Translations under genes and position numbers: made by a program
The notes under the pieces: generated by a model
Database searches by the model: none
Told to the model about the DNA's origin: nothing
Seen by the model: only the letters and a program-made list of their open reading frames with translations
DNA from: JBBDJG01 sp040880005
GTDB lineage: Bacteria; Actinomycetota; Thermoleophilia; Solirubrobacterales; JBBDJG01
NCBI GenBank assembly: GCA_040880005.1
Contig: JBBDJG010000002.1
Location: forward strand, 1 to 51,313
DNA length: 51,313 bases
Direction: 5' to 3'
Shown: one piece after another, positions 33,624-42,039 of the stretch
How the letters are laid out: every line of letters starts with the position of its first letter
Numbering within the stretch: the first letter of the stretch is position 1

Positions 33624-35606
33624 CTACCAGTGCACGCCGCGCATCAGATAGGCGAAGGCGACAGCCTCGCTCTCCAGCGGCTCGTCCTTCTTTTCCTTGT
33701 CGCCGCTGGCGGCCGCGCTTTCGGGGAACAGCTTGTAGGCGGTGTTGAGGATCACGTCCACCGACCTGGGGGCGAGCGCGTAGAGGACCTGGCCGAACGT
33801 GCCGAGGCGTGTGGCGACCCGCTTCTGCTTGGTGATCATCGCTCCCGTGATCAGATCGGCAGCCTCCTCGGGCGTGATCGTCGGGAACGCGTCGTACATG
33901 CCGGTCGGCGCGATCATCGGCGTCTGCACGAGCGGCATGTAGACGGTCGTGATGTTGATCTTGTCATCGACGACCTCCGACGCGATGCAGCGCGAGAAAC
34001 CGTCAAGTGCGCTCTTGCTCGCAACGTAGGCGCTGAAGCGCGGCGTGTTGGTCTGTGCCCCGATCGAGGAGATGTTGATGATGTGGCCCACCTTGCGCTT
34101 GCGCATTCCCGGTAGGAACCCCATGATCAGCTTCAGCGCCCCGAAGTAGTTGAGCTGCATCGTGCGCTCGAAGTCGTGGAAGCGATCGTAGGAGTTCTCG
34201 ACCGAGCGGCGGATCGAACGGCCGGCGTTGTTGACGAGCACATCGACGTCGCCGTGCTGATCGATGATCTCCCCCACAACTCGATCGCAGTCGTCGAGGT
34301 CCGAGAGGTCGGCCGTGTGCACGGCCGCCGAACCGCCGCCGGCCTCGATCTGCTGCTTGGTCTGCTCGAGCTTGTCCTGCGAGCGTGCGACCAGCACCGC
34401 GATGCCGCCGGCCTCACCCACCTTCAACGCCAGCGCCTGCCCGATCCCGCTCGATGCGCCGGTGATCACCACGACCTTGCCCTCTATCGCCCCCCGCAGC
34501 GATCGGTCCTTGAACAGGTCCGGGTCGAGGTTGCGCTCCCAGTAGTCCCACAGCTTGTCGGCATACGCGTCGAGCGGCGGAACGGCGATGCCCGATCCCT
34601 CCAGCACGGCCTGCGCGTCGCGGCAGTCGTAGTCGGTTGGGTAGTCGATGTAGGAGAGAGTCGAGCGCGGGATGCCGAAATCGGCCAGCACCTGATCGGT
34701 GATGCGCTGCACGGGCGGAAGCTGCAACAACATGCGCCGCGCCTGCTTGGGGACCACGTTCGTCATCTGGCGGTCGATGCGCATCGCGAACTCGGGCGCG
34801 TGCGCCGCGCGCGCGAAGGCGTTGATCACCTGGCCGGCCGACTTGGGCTTCGGGTCGGTCAGATGGAAGGTCTTGCCGTCGAGCCCGTCCGCGTGTGCGA
34901 TGAAATCCATCGCGGCAGCCACGAAATCGACCGGGACGACGTTGATCTTGCCTCCCTCCAGGCCGACCGTCGGCAACCACGGCGGCAGCATCGTGCGCAG
35001 GCGCTGGATGACCTTGAAGAAGTAGTAGGGCCCGTCGATCTTGTCCGTCTCGCCCGTCTGCGAGCTGCCAACGACGATGCCGGGCCGGTACACGCGCCAG
35101 GGCACCGTGGACTGCTCGCGCACGATGCGCTCGGACTCGAACTTGGTCCGCGAGTAGGGCTCGGTGAATTCCTGCCCCTCGTCGAACATGTTCTCCAGGA
35201 ACAGGCCCCGGTAGCGGCCGGCCACGGCGATCGAGCTGACTTGATGGAAACGTTTGGTGCCGATCTCGTTGGCCAGCGCGACCGCGTTGCGCGTGCCCTC
35301 CACGTTGAGGCGATCGTTGGTCTCGTCGCTCGCCTCCATGTCGTAACTGGCGGCAAGGTGGAAGAAGTGATCGACGCCCTCGAGCTTTGCCCGATCGGCG
35401 TCCGAGAGCGCGAGCCCGCCCTGGGTGATGTCACCGCCGACCGCGACGATCCGACCCTGCTCGGCGCCCCAGGACGAGAGCAGCTCCTCGAGGCGTCCGC
35501 GCGAGCCCTCGCGCACCAGCACGTATATTGTGCCCTCGCGCTTCAGCAGGCGCTCCACGAGGAACCGCCCAATGAATCCGGTTGCGCCGGTGACGAAGTA
35601 GCTCAT
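33624..35606 (-). CDS. Two-domain SDR, probable fatty acyl-CoA reductase (alcohol-forming, AcrA1/FAR type)
   Basis: 660 residues made of two Rossmann domains. The N-terminal extended SDR (male-sterility/FAR type) starts YFVTGATGFIGRFLVERLL and has the catalytic YSRTK near 150. The C-terminal classical SDR starts VVVITGASSGIGQALALK and has the NNAG motif and YVASK. This size and domain order match mycobacterial AcrA1 (Rv3391) and the Marinobacter fatty acyl-CoA reductases that make fatty alcohols via the aldehyde. It lies between the PlsC-type gene and the AGPS-like gene with 66-base gaps. A simpler SDR role cannot be excluded. Confidence 0.8.
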   Translation of the reverse strand: MSYFVTGATGFIGRFLVERLLKREGTIYVLVREGSRGRLEELLSSWGAEQGRIVAVGGDITQGGLALSDADRAKLEGVDHFFHLAASYDMEASDETNDRLNVEGTRNAVALANEIGTKRFHQVSSIAVAGRYRGLFLENMFDEGQEFTEPYSRTKFESERIVREQSTVPWRVYRPGIVVGSSQTGETDKIDGPYYFFKVIQRLRTMLPPWLPTVGLEGGKINVVPVDFVAAAMDFIAHADGLDGKTFHLTDPKPKSAGQVINAFARAAHAPEFAMRIDRQMTNVVPKQARRMLLQLPPVQRITDQVLADFGIPRSTLSYIDYPTDYDCRDAQAVLEGSGIAVPPLDAYADKLWDYWERNLDPDLFKDRSLRGAIEGKVVVITGASSGIGQALALKVGEAGGIAVLVARSQDKLEQTKQQIEAGGGSAAVHTADLSDLDDCDRVVGEIIDQHGDVDVLVNNAGRSIRRSVENSYDRFHDFERTMQLNYFGALKLIMGFLPGMRKRKVGHIINISSIGAQTNTPRFSAYVASKSALDGFSRCIASEVVDDKINITTVYMPLVQTPMIAPTGMYDAFPTITPEEAADLITGAMITKQKRVATRLGTFGQVLYALAPRSVDVILNTAYKLFPESAAASGDKEKKDEPLESEAVAFAYLMRGVHW

Positions 35607-35672
35607 CGCGGCGCAAACACTATCCGGCAGGCGGCTGCGGCTCCAGGCCGTCAGGCAATCGCGGCCGGCGCC

Positions 35673-36644
35673 CTACAGGAACGCCGAGCCGCGCTCGACC
35701 AGGTTCTCGAACAGCTTGTGCTGGATCGTGTCGCGCACGCGGTCTGACAACTCCAGTACCAGCGAGCGGTCCTCGGCCGCCTCCGGCCCGTAGCCCGAGA
35801 GGTCGATCGGCTCGCAGAACTCGATTCGCCAGCGCGAGGGAAGTGGAATCACACCGAACGGGCCGAGAACCGGGAAGGTTGGCGTGACCGGGAAGTAGGG
35901 AGCGCCGGTCAGGCGCGCAAGCGCGGGCGAGTCGCCGATCTTCGGGTAGATCTCCTCCGAGCCCACGACCGCGACCGGGACGATCGGCGCCCCGGTGCGC
36001 AGCGCAACCTCGACGAAGCCGCCGCGGCCGAAGCGCTCGAGCTGGTAGCGGCGCCCAAACGGCTTGCCCGCGCCCTTCGATCCTTCGGGGAAGACCATCA
36101 CGAGGTGCTCTTGCTCCAGCAGCCGCATCGCATTGAAGGGAGACGCGACCACCCCGCCCACGCGCCGCACGAACACGCTCGCCCAGGGCAGGCGGAAGGC
36201 CCAGTCGAGCACCAGCGCACGCGGCTGGCGCGGCAGCGGGTGCTGCTTGCGAATCGCCACGCTCATCATCGCCGCGTCCCAGGGAAGCACTCCGGCGTGG
36301 TTGGCGACCAGCATCGCCCGACCGTGGTTGGGGACGTTCGTCGCGCCGATGGCCGTGACTCTCCACCAGAAGCGGTACATGAAGTCGAACAACGGATACA
36401 CAACCTCGACGAACTGCTCGTCGTAGCCCCATTCGTCCTCCGGATACTCTCCGCGCAGCCGCTCCATGACCTGGGCGGACGCGTCGCGCAGCAGGCCCGG
36501 CAGCGAAGCGGCGCCTCGCTCGGCGGCGACCGGCAGCTCGAGCCCCTGCTCGATCAGGGCGCGCAGCGCTCCGGCCGACTCGTCGTGCGATCCGTTCGCC
36601 TCGACGCCGGCGGTGCCGCGACGCCTGGTCGCCTCGCCGGTCAC
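35673..36644 (-). CDS. PlsC-type lysophospholipid/glycerolipid acyltransferase (Rv0502-like)
   Basis: 323 residues. The acyltransferase motifs are present: ANHAGVLPWDAA (NHx4-5D type catalytic His and Asp), then VFPEGSKGAGKPFGRRYQLERFGRGGFVEVALRTGAPIVP and GSEEIYP. This pattern closely resembles the mycobacterial Rv0502 family, whose gene is also next to a GalE2-like SDR. It would transfer an acyl chain to a glycerol- or dihydroxyacetone-phosphate-type acceptor at the membrane. The GTG start directly follows the TGA of the upstream SDR gene, so translation is coupled. Confidence 0.88.
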   Translation of the reverse strand: MTGEATRRRGTAGVEANGSHDESAGALRALIEQGLELPVAAERGAASLPGLLRDASAQVMERLRGEYPEDEWGYDEQFVEVVYPLFDFMYRFWWRVTAIGATNVPNHGRAMLVANHAGVLPWDAAMMSVAIRKQHPLPRQPRALVLDWAFRLPWASVFVRRVGGVVASPFNAMRLLEQEHLVMVFPEGSKGAGKPFGRRYQLERFGRGGFVEVALRTGAPIVPVAVVGSEEIYPKIGDSPALARLTGAPYFPVTPTFPVLGPFGVIPLPSRWRIEFCEPIDLSGYGPEAAEDRSLVLELSDRVRDTIQHKLFENLVERGSAFL

Positions 36645-37637
36645 TCAGGCGTTCCCGAGCACAGCTTCACGCAAGCCCGCTGTGGCCTCGTAGCCACGCA
36701 GGCTCCGAACGAAGTCATCGACAGTCTCGCACGTCGATCGCGGCCGAAACCCGATCTCCTCGACCAGACGCGTGCAGTCGATCGTCAGCCCCCAGCGAAG
36801 CCAGGGCACGGTCTCCGGCGGAAGCTTGGCCAAGCCCAGCCTCCGACCGGCGGTGATCGCCGTGCCGAACAGCGGCGCCGGGATCGGCAGCGGCAGCCTC
36901 CTGCAAACGCGCAGTAGCTTGGAGAGCGAGATGCTTCCCTCGCCGGCCACGTTGACCGGTCCATCGACGGGCTTGCGCACCGCCGCCTCCAGCGCCAGCA
37001 CGGTATCCTCGTCATGAACGAACTGCAGCCTCGGATCGAAGCCCGCCTGTACCGGAGCAACCGGCTGGCGCAGGTAGCGCGTCAATGGAGAGTCAACCTT
37101 CGGACCGAGCGTTGGCTGGTAGCGCAGGATCGTGACGGTGATCGCGGGAAAACGTTTCGCGAACGTCTCGAAGTAGCTCTCCAGCTCACCGACGTCACGC
37201 TGGAAGCGCGTGCGGGGTGGAAACAGCTGTGCCATTTCCTCCTTGAAGAAGTCGGGAGCATTCGGCTCGGCGCCATAGATCGCGGCCGACCCCCTCACGA
37301 CGATCGTCTCTACCGTCTCGGTCTTCTCGACCGCGGCCAGCAGCTGGAGTGACCCGATCACGTTGATGTCGTGCAGCTGGCGGGGCTCCTTGCCGGGCTC
37401 AGGTGCCAGCAGCACGTCCGAGTGCACGACCGTGTCGACGCGTGTCCGCGGAATCAGCTTCGAGATCACGGGGTTGCGGACGTCCGCGCGGATGAACTCG
37501 GTGCGAGTCAGGTCCGCGGCGGGAGGACGCACGTCGATTCCGGCGACATACTCCACATCGCTCGATCGCTCGAGCCTGCGTGCAAGCTCGGAGCCCCAGT
37601 AACCCGAGACTCCTGTGATCAGTACACGGCGGCCCAC
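36645..37637 (-). CDS. NAD-dependent epimerase/dehydratase-type SDR (GalE2/Rv0501-like)
   Basis: 330 residues from GTG 37637. The Rossmann motif is LITGVSGYWGSELARRLE; then EFIRADVRNPVISKLI, VDTVVHSDVL and VRGSAAIYG follow. The usual YxxxK is not obvious; a serine/threonine-rich active-site region is replaced by FQRDVGELESYFETFAKRFP, so sugar epimerase activity is doubtful. Upstream sequence in the same frame is basic and overlaps the phasin-like gene in another frame, which is why I place the start at 37637, seven bases after that gene. Pairing with the PlsC gene matches mycobacterial Rv0501-Rv0502. Confidence 0.8.
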   Translation of the reverse strand: MGRRVLITGVSGYWGSELARRLERSSDVEYVAGIDVRPPAADLTRTEFIRADVRNPVISKLIPRTRVDTVVHSDVLLAPEPGKEPRQLHDINVIGSLQLLAAVEKTETVETIVVRGSAAIYGAEPNAPDFFKEEMAQLFPPRTRFQRDVGELESYFETFAKRFPAITVTILRYQPTLGPKVDSPLTRYLRQPVAPVQAGFDPRLQFVHDEDTVLALEAAVRKPVDGPVNVAGEGSISLSKLLRVCRRLPLPIPAPLFGTAITAGRRLGLAKLPPETVPWLRWGLTIDCTRLVEEIGFRPRSTCETVDDFVRSLRGYEATAGLREAVLGNA

Positions 37638-37644
37638 CGACGGC

Positions 37645-38070
37645 CTAGGAACTCTTGCGTTTGGACTTACCCGCCGCCGCTTTCGCCGACGGCTTCGATC
37701 CCTTGCCGGACGTCGTCTTGGCGCCGAGCTTCTTCTCGAGCTTCGCCACGCGACGGTCGAGCCGCTCGACCGCGGCTCGCAGCTCGCGCACGTCATCGCC
37801 GGTCGCGAGGCGCAGGTCTTGGACGGCGGTACGCAAACGCCCACCGGCTCCGCTCGCCGCCTCGCGCTGCTTGCCGGTGACTTCACGCACACCGCGCGTC
37901 GCGCGTGCGGCGCCCTGCTCTGCGCGTCGTAGCACGTCGTCAACGAGATCCTGCGCACGCTCGCGCGTTTGTGCGCCCGAGCCGAGGGTGCTTTCAATCG
38001 TCCGTTCGACGGCTCGTCTGACGGCGTCGGGCACACCTCCCGCGTGCGCGTTCTTCCCGTCGCCGGTCAC
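37645..38070 (-). CDS. Phasin-like coiled-coil protein with basic tail
   Basis: 141 residues: an amphipathic helical region (DAVRRAVERTIESTLGSGAQ), a coiled-coil segment (DVRELRAAVERLDRRVAKLEKKL, about 92-114) and a lysine/alanine/serine-rich tail (KGSKPSAKAAAGKSKRKSS). The composition recalls granule-associated phasins and the DNA-binding tails of actinobacterial granule proteins. It lies five bases after a second phasin-like gene and seven before the GalE2-like SDR. Role inferred from pattern only. Confidence 0.6.
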   Translation of the reverse strand: MTGDGKNAHAGGVPDAVRRAVERTIESTLGSGAQTRERAQDLVDDVLRRAEQGAARATRGVREVTGKQREAASGAGGRLRTAVQDLRLATGDDVRELRAAVERLDRRVAKLEKKLGAKTTSGKGSKPSAKAAAGKSKRKSS

Positions 38071-38075
38071 CGCTG

Positions 38076-38438
38076 CTAACTCTCCGAGCTCACCGTTGAC
38101 TTGGCCGACGTCTTGGCACCGACGTCGAGCTTCGAGTTCAGCGACTCGAGCTTGTCGAGCAGGCGTTCCACCGTGTCCTCCACCTCGTCGAGCCGGTGCG
38201 AAATCGAGCGAATGCGCCGTTCCAGTTTTTCGAGATCTGACGCAGAGGGAAGGTTGAGCGCGCCCATCGCCTGCTGCTGCGCCTGCGCGACCTTCTCACG
38301 CGCCGCGAACGCACCCGACAACGCCGAGTTGAACAACGGATTCTCCAACAGCTCGTCCGCGAGCTTGCCGATTGCGTCTTCGGCCTGCTTTTGCAGGCGT
38401 TCACGTACGCCCGGGTCCTGATCGTGCATGTGAGGCAA
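38076..38438 (-). CDS. Phasin-like helical protein, first gene of the lipid cluster
   Basis: 120 residues, almost entirely helical: an amphipathic N-terminal half (QAEDAIGKLADELLENPLFNSALSGAFAAREKVAQAQQQAMGAL, residues about 18-60, quoted in outline only as QAEDAIGKL to QQAMGAL) and a heptad-patterned coiled coil (LEKLERRIRSISHRLDEVED) to about residue 105. This resembles the phasin or PhaF-type architecture that coats storage granules. It begins the minus-strand run ending with the MerR-cyclase. No enzymatic motif is present. Confidence 0.6.
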   Translation of the reverse strand: MPHMHDQDPGVRERLQKQAEDAIGKLADELLENPLFNSALSGAFAAREKVAQAQQQAMGALNLPSASDLEKLERRIRSISHRLDEVEDTVERLLDKLESLNSKLDVGAKTSAKSTVSSES

Positions 38439-38843
38439 CCTAGCGCATCGATCGTGGTCGCACCGCCGAACGTGCCCGATGCGGCGAATTCACGCGTTAT
38501 TAACCGGTTTCTTAACCAGGTCGGCGATCCTACCGACTATGTACATCCACCCGCCCTGCTGCGGCTCAACCGCGGCCGCAACCCCTCGATCCGCACCATG
38601 AAGCGGAATTGCGACCCTTTAGCCCGCGCAGGCAGGCGCCGATGCTTCTATCATGGTCGAGGCGTCGCGGAATGTCGCGCAGGGGCGGCCGAGAGCATCA
38701 AGCAGCGCTGCACAGGACAGGTTGATCGTTGAAAACCGTCCGTGTGGCCTGTAGCTTGACGGCCCTCCTTGGCGACGAGGGGCGCCAAGACCACAGGAGA
38801 CGGTTCTTCGCAAGGCAATCTCACGGGGAGAGACTGTAAGCGC
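38439..38843. other. Divergent intergenic region between the lipid cluster and the peptidoglycan hydrolase gene
   Basis: 405 bases without a credible gene. Short reading frames here are out of phase with any conserved protein. I found no consensus -35/-10 pair. The right-hand 110 bases form the leader of the hydrolase gene and contain a nested inverted-repeat structure (38735-38806). I specifically looked for the ydaO/yuaA c-di-AMP riboswitch, often found before actinobacterial wall-hydrolase genes, and did not see its conserved core. Confidence 0.5.
38735..38806 (+). ncRNA. Candidate structured leader RNA of the peptidoglycan hydrolase gene
   Basis: Nested perfect complementarity: AACCGTC (38735-38741) with GACGGTT (38800-38806), CCTGT (38749-38753) with ACAGG (38794-38798), and CTTGGCG (38769-38775) with CGCCAAG (38784-38790) closing an 8-base loop. 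An alternative middle pairing, TGTGG (38744-38748) with CCACA (38792-38796), could switch with the second stem. The element ends 38 bases before the start codon. It matches no riboswitch class I recognise. Confidence 0.35.
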
Positions 38844-41171
38844 ATGACAAGGAAGCTCGCTCTTGGCGCCCTAACCTTAGGCGCGCTGACCGCCGCGCCG
38901 ATGATCGCGCCCGCGCTTGCGGACGACGGTACCGGCACGGTTCAGCAGGGCACGCCAACCGTGACGACTCCGGCTACGCCGCCCAGTTCGACGCCCCCGG
39001 CAACGCCACCCTCGAACGGGAACGAAACAGAAAAGCCGAAGACGCCCAAGAAGAACAAGTCACAACCCAAGCGCGGCAAGAAGAAGACCGGAACGTCACC
39101 CGGCAGGTTCCTCGAGGAAGGCAAAGCCAAGGACAAGGGCGACAGCAAGAAGAGGCGCGACAAGAAGGAACGTGCGAAGGCGGACAAGCAAAAGATCGAC
39201 GACCCGCTCGGCCTCGGTCCCGCGCCGATCGGCGTGCCGAACTTCGTCATCAATCGATTCAAGATCCCTCCCTTCTTGCTTCCGATTTACCAGGCCGCCG
39301 GAAGTCAGTACGGAATTCGCTGGGAGGTTCTCGCGGCGATCAACGAAATCGAGACTGACTACGGTCGCAACTTGAACGTGTCCACTGCCGGCGCACTCGG
39401 GTGGATGCAGTTCATGCCCGGCACGTGGGCCGCGTACGGAGTCGATGCGAACGAGGACGGAGTCAAAGACCCTTACAACCCCGTCGACGCGATCTTCGCA
39501 GCCGCGCGTTACCTCAAGGCTTCGGGAGCGAGCGAGAATCTCAAGACCGCGATCTTTGCCTACAACCACGCTGACTGGTATGTCGACTCGGTGTTGATGC
39601 GCGCGCGTCTGGTCGCGGGTCTTCCCGCCAGCCTGGTCGGCTCGCTCACCGGACTGACCGAAGGTCACTTCCCGGTCTACGCAACGTCACGCTACGAGGG
39701 CAATCTCTCACCGCGCGAGGCCCGGCGCCTCAGTCGTCGCACCAACACGAATCGCAACGCGGCCAAGGTCGTGACCGAGAACGGCAACAGGCGCTCGATC
39801 AACATCTATGCGCGCCAGAACGCTCCCGCGATCGCCGTCAACGACGGTGTCGTCGAGAATGTCGGCGAGAGCCGCCGCTACGGGCGCTTCGTCGTCCTGA
39901 AGGACATCTACGGCAACCACTACACATACGCGCATCTCGCCAAGGTCTCCGAGACACATCCGGTTCCGCGCAGCCTCAACGAATCGCAAGGCCGCGACGA
40001 GTTCGCCGCCGCGCGAGCGAGCGACCGCTCCACGGCATCTGGGAAGGAAGGCTCGCAACCCGGGCCGGCGACCAAGGCCCGTCGCGTAAAGGTCAGCGCC
40101 AGCTCCGCTTACACCCCAGCGGCCAGTGGTGCCGCCGCCAGCGGCGGCCTCGGCAAGGAGCGCCTGTTCGCCAATCCGGCTCGTGCCAACAACCGGCATG
40201 TCGCACAGGAGGCCGGGCAGAGCATCGACGGCGCTGCTTTCGAAGAGTTCCACGTCTATTTCTCCAAGGTGCTGAAGCTCTCGGCGAAGGAGATGGAGCT
40301 GAAGCCCTTGCGCAAGGGCTCCAAGGTGATCGCCGGCACCGTGCTCGGTCGCCTCGGCAAGCTCGAACACGGCGCCGGGTCCGGCCTGGCCCCGCACCTG
40401 AACTTCTCGATCCGCCCGGCCGGGAGGCGCGCGCCGCGGATCGACCCGAAGCCGATCCTCGACGGCTGGAAGCTGCTCGAAGCGACCGCCCTGTACCGCG
40501 CGACCGGGGACAACCCGTTCATCGGCTCGAAGGCCGGCCGGCCGAGCCCGGGGCAGGCGTTGCTGATGTCCAAGGAGGCCCTCCAGCGACGCGTGCTGAG
40601 CGACCCCTACATCGATGTCTACCCGTGCGGCCGCGACAACATCCGAACCGGTCAGACCGACAAGCGCGTGCTGGCGGTGCTGGCGTTCCTGGCCTCATCG
40701 GGCCTGCGTCCGACCGTTAGCTCGCTGAGCTGCGGCCACAGCTTCTACACCGCCGCTGGCGGCGTCTCCGACCACCCGTTCGGGCGGGCCGTCGACATCG
40801 CGGCGATCAACGGCATCCCGATCTACGGCCACCAGGGGCCCGGCTCGATAACCGACACGACGATCCGCAAGCTGATGGCTCTACAGGGAGAGGCCAGGCC
40901 CTACCAGATCATCTCGCTGATGGACTTCGGCGGGCCGAGCTTCGCCATGGGCGACCACAACGACCACATCCACGTCGGCTTCCCCTCGCTCGGTGGCGAC
41001 CTGAATGCAAAGCTGGGAAGACGGGCGCGCGCGGTCCTGTCCCGCAATCAGTGGGACAAGTTCGTGTCCAAGCTGACATCGATCGAGAACCCGGCCGTGC
41101 CCGTCGCACCGTCGCGCTACGCGACCAAGGTGCGAAGGCGCGCACGCGGCGGCGGTCACGGGTCCGACTGA
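38844..41171 (+). CDS. Multi-domain peptidoglycan hydrolase: lytic transglycosylase + degenerate M23-like + M15-like zinc peptidase
   Basis: 775 residues from ATG 38844. Signal peptide (KLALGALTLGALTAAPMIAPALA), then a proline/threonine- and lysine-rich linker to about 125. The MltB/SLT-type transglycosylase domain (about 140-260) has the catalytic glutamate region NEIETDYGRN and ALGWMQFMPGTW. A LytM/M23-like region follows (YGNHYTYAHLAKV; APHLNFSIRP), in which HxH is HLN and the first zinc motif is absent, so it is probably inactive. The C-terminal domain has SDHPFGRAVD (H644-x6-D651) and DHIHVGF (H708-x-H710), a zinc site of the M15/hedgehog type. GGGGAGAG precedes the ATG. Confidence 0.88.
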   Translation: MTRKLALGALTLGALTAAPMIAPALADDGTGTVQQGTPTVTTPATPPSSTPPATPPSNGNETEKPKTPKKNKSQPKRGKKKTGTSPGRFLEEGKAKDKGDSKKRRDKKERAKADKQKIDDPLGLGPAPIGVPNFVINRFKIPPFLLPIYQAAGSQYGIRWEVLAAINEIETDYGRNLNVSTAGALGWMQFMPGTWAAYGVDANEDGVKDPYNPVDAIFAAARYLKASGASENLKTAIFAYNHADWYVDSVLMRARLVAGLPASLVGSLTGLTEGHFPVYATSRYEGNLSPREARRLSRRTNTNRNAAKVVTENGNRRSINIYARQNAPAIAVNDGVVENVGESRRYGRFVVLKDIYGNHYTYAHLAKVSETHPVPRSLNESQGRDEFAAARASDRSTASGKEGSQPGPATKARRVKVSASSAYTPAASGAAASGGLGKERLFANPARANNRHVAQEAGQSIDGAAFEEFHVYFSKVLKLSAKEMELKPLRKGSKVIAGTVLGRLGKLEHGAGSGLAPHLNFSIRPAGRRAPRIDPKPILDGWKLLEATALYRATGDNPFIGSKAGRPSPGQALLMSKEALQRRVLSDPYIDVYPCGRDNIRTGQTDKRVLAVLAFLASSGLRPTVSSLSCGHSFYTAAGGVSDHPFGRAVDIAAINGIPIYGHQGPGSITDTTIRKLMALQGEARPYQIISLMDFGGPSFAMGDHNDHIHVGFPSLGGDLNAKLGRRARAVLSRNQWDKFVSKLTSIENPAVPVAPSRYATKVRRRARGGGHGSD

Positions 41172-42028
41172 CGACCAAGCCCGAGACGGCCGTCCAACTC
41201 TTCAGCTTCTGCCAGCTCGACGTACCCCTGGCACCGGGGCCGTCCGAAGGGCGTTACCTGGTGCGTGGCGATCGCGACGCCGAAGAGCTCGCCGTCATCG
41301 CCGTCAAGACGCTCGGCGCGCGACCGCGGCCGATGCTGGGCCAGCGGCGGCGCTCACGTCAGGCGGGCGAACCGGGCGGTGATCCCGATCCGGTGGCAAT
41401 CACGCGCATCACCGTGATCGCCGCCGAGCCGTTCGAGAACGAGCAGGCAGCGCGCTCCTGGCTGGCCTCGACCCGCAGTCGCGACAGCGCCAACGCGTAC
41501 GTCACCCAGGGGATCGAGCTCGCGAACCGCGTTGTACGCGCGCACCGTATTGCGGCGTGGAACCCGTACGAGGTCGAGTTTTCGCGCGAGCGCACCTATC
41601 GAATCCGGATCGGCTTCGGCCCCGGCGACCAGCTTGCCGAGGGACTGTGGAGCGAAGCCCGGTCCGTGTCGGGAGGGTCGGAGTCGCGCTTGCGCCGATC
41701 CCGAATCGATCCGGGATCGGCTGTTGCCGAGATGCTCAGCGGCAGACGGCCCGCATACGTCGGCGACGACTTGCTGCTGCGCGCGCGTCTGGATCTCGAT
41801 CAGGGTCACGTCAACCAAGCCGCGATTCAGGCCCACGCCGCGGCCGCGGCGTTGGCGGCGGAGCCGCGCAAAGGCGATCAGGAAGGCGATCTGCAACCCG
41901 AGCCGGACCGGCTGACCGAACTGCAACGGCTTGCGCTTCGAGGCGAGCTCGACGCCCAAAGTGCGCAGGAGCTGGAGGAGATCGTCTCCGCCCTGGAGCG
42001 CACGGCGCGCCGGCGCCACCACCTGTAG
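41168..42028 (+). CDS. Conserved-looking protein of unknown function, possible CTG start overlapping the upstream stop
   Basis: Up to 286 residues. The frame from the CTG at 41168 (overlapping the hydrolase TGA as CTGA) begins TTKPETAVQLFSFCQLDVPL, and codon use looks coding from there on. Conventional alternatives are GTG 41261 (GAAGG ten bases upstream, 255 residues) or a GTG deep inside the hydrolase gene. Recognisable pieces are a beta-rich N-terminal half (AVKTLGARPRPM; ITRITVIAAEPF; EVEFSRERTYRIRIGFG) and a helical C terminus ending in RTARRRHHL. I know no family for it. The tight junction suggests co-expression with the wall hydrolase. Confidence 0.6.
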   Translation: MTTKPETAVQLFSFCQLDVPLAPGPSEGRYLVRGDRDAEELAVIAVKTLGARPRPMLGQRRRSRQAGEPGGDPDPVAITRITVIAAEPFENEQAARSWLASTRSRDSANAYVTQGIELANRVVRAHRIAAWNPYEVEFSRERTYRIRIGFGPGDQLAEGLWSEARSVSGGSESRLRRSRIDPGSAVAEMLSGRRPAYVGDDLLLRARLDLDQGHVNQAAIQAHAAAAALAAEPRKGDQEGDLQPEPDRLTELQRLALRGELDAQSAQELEEIVSALERTARRRHHL

Positions 42029-42039
42029 CCCTCCTGGGC

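Noticed and set aside
34176..35747. 523-codon plus-strand open frame opposite the fatty acyl-CoA reductase gene
   Set aside because: No recognisable motifs and complete overlap with a two-domain SDR that has both catalytic motifs.
37638..38036. N-terminal extension of the GalE2-like SDR up to 38036
   Set aside because: The extension is basic and low-complexity and lies fully within the phasin-like gene in another frame; the Rossmann fold begins just after GTG 37637.
38440..38843. ydaO/yuaA-type c-di-AMP riboswitch before the wall hydrolase gene
   Set aside because: The conserved core segments (GGGGTGAATC-like, CGAACCCGTCAGCTAAC-like) are absent; only an unrelated nested stem structure is present.
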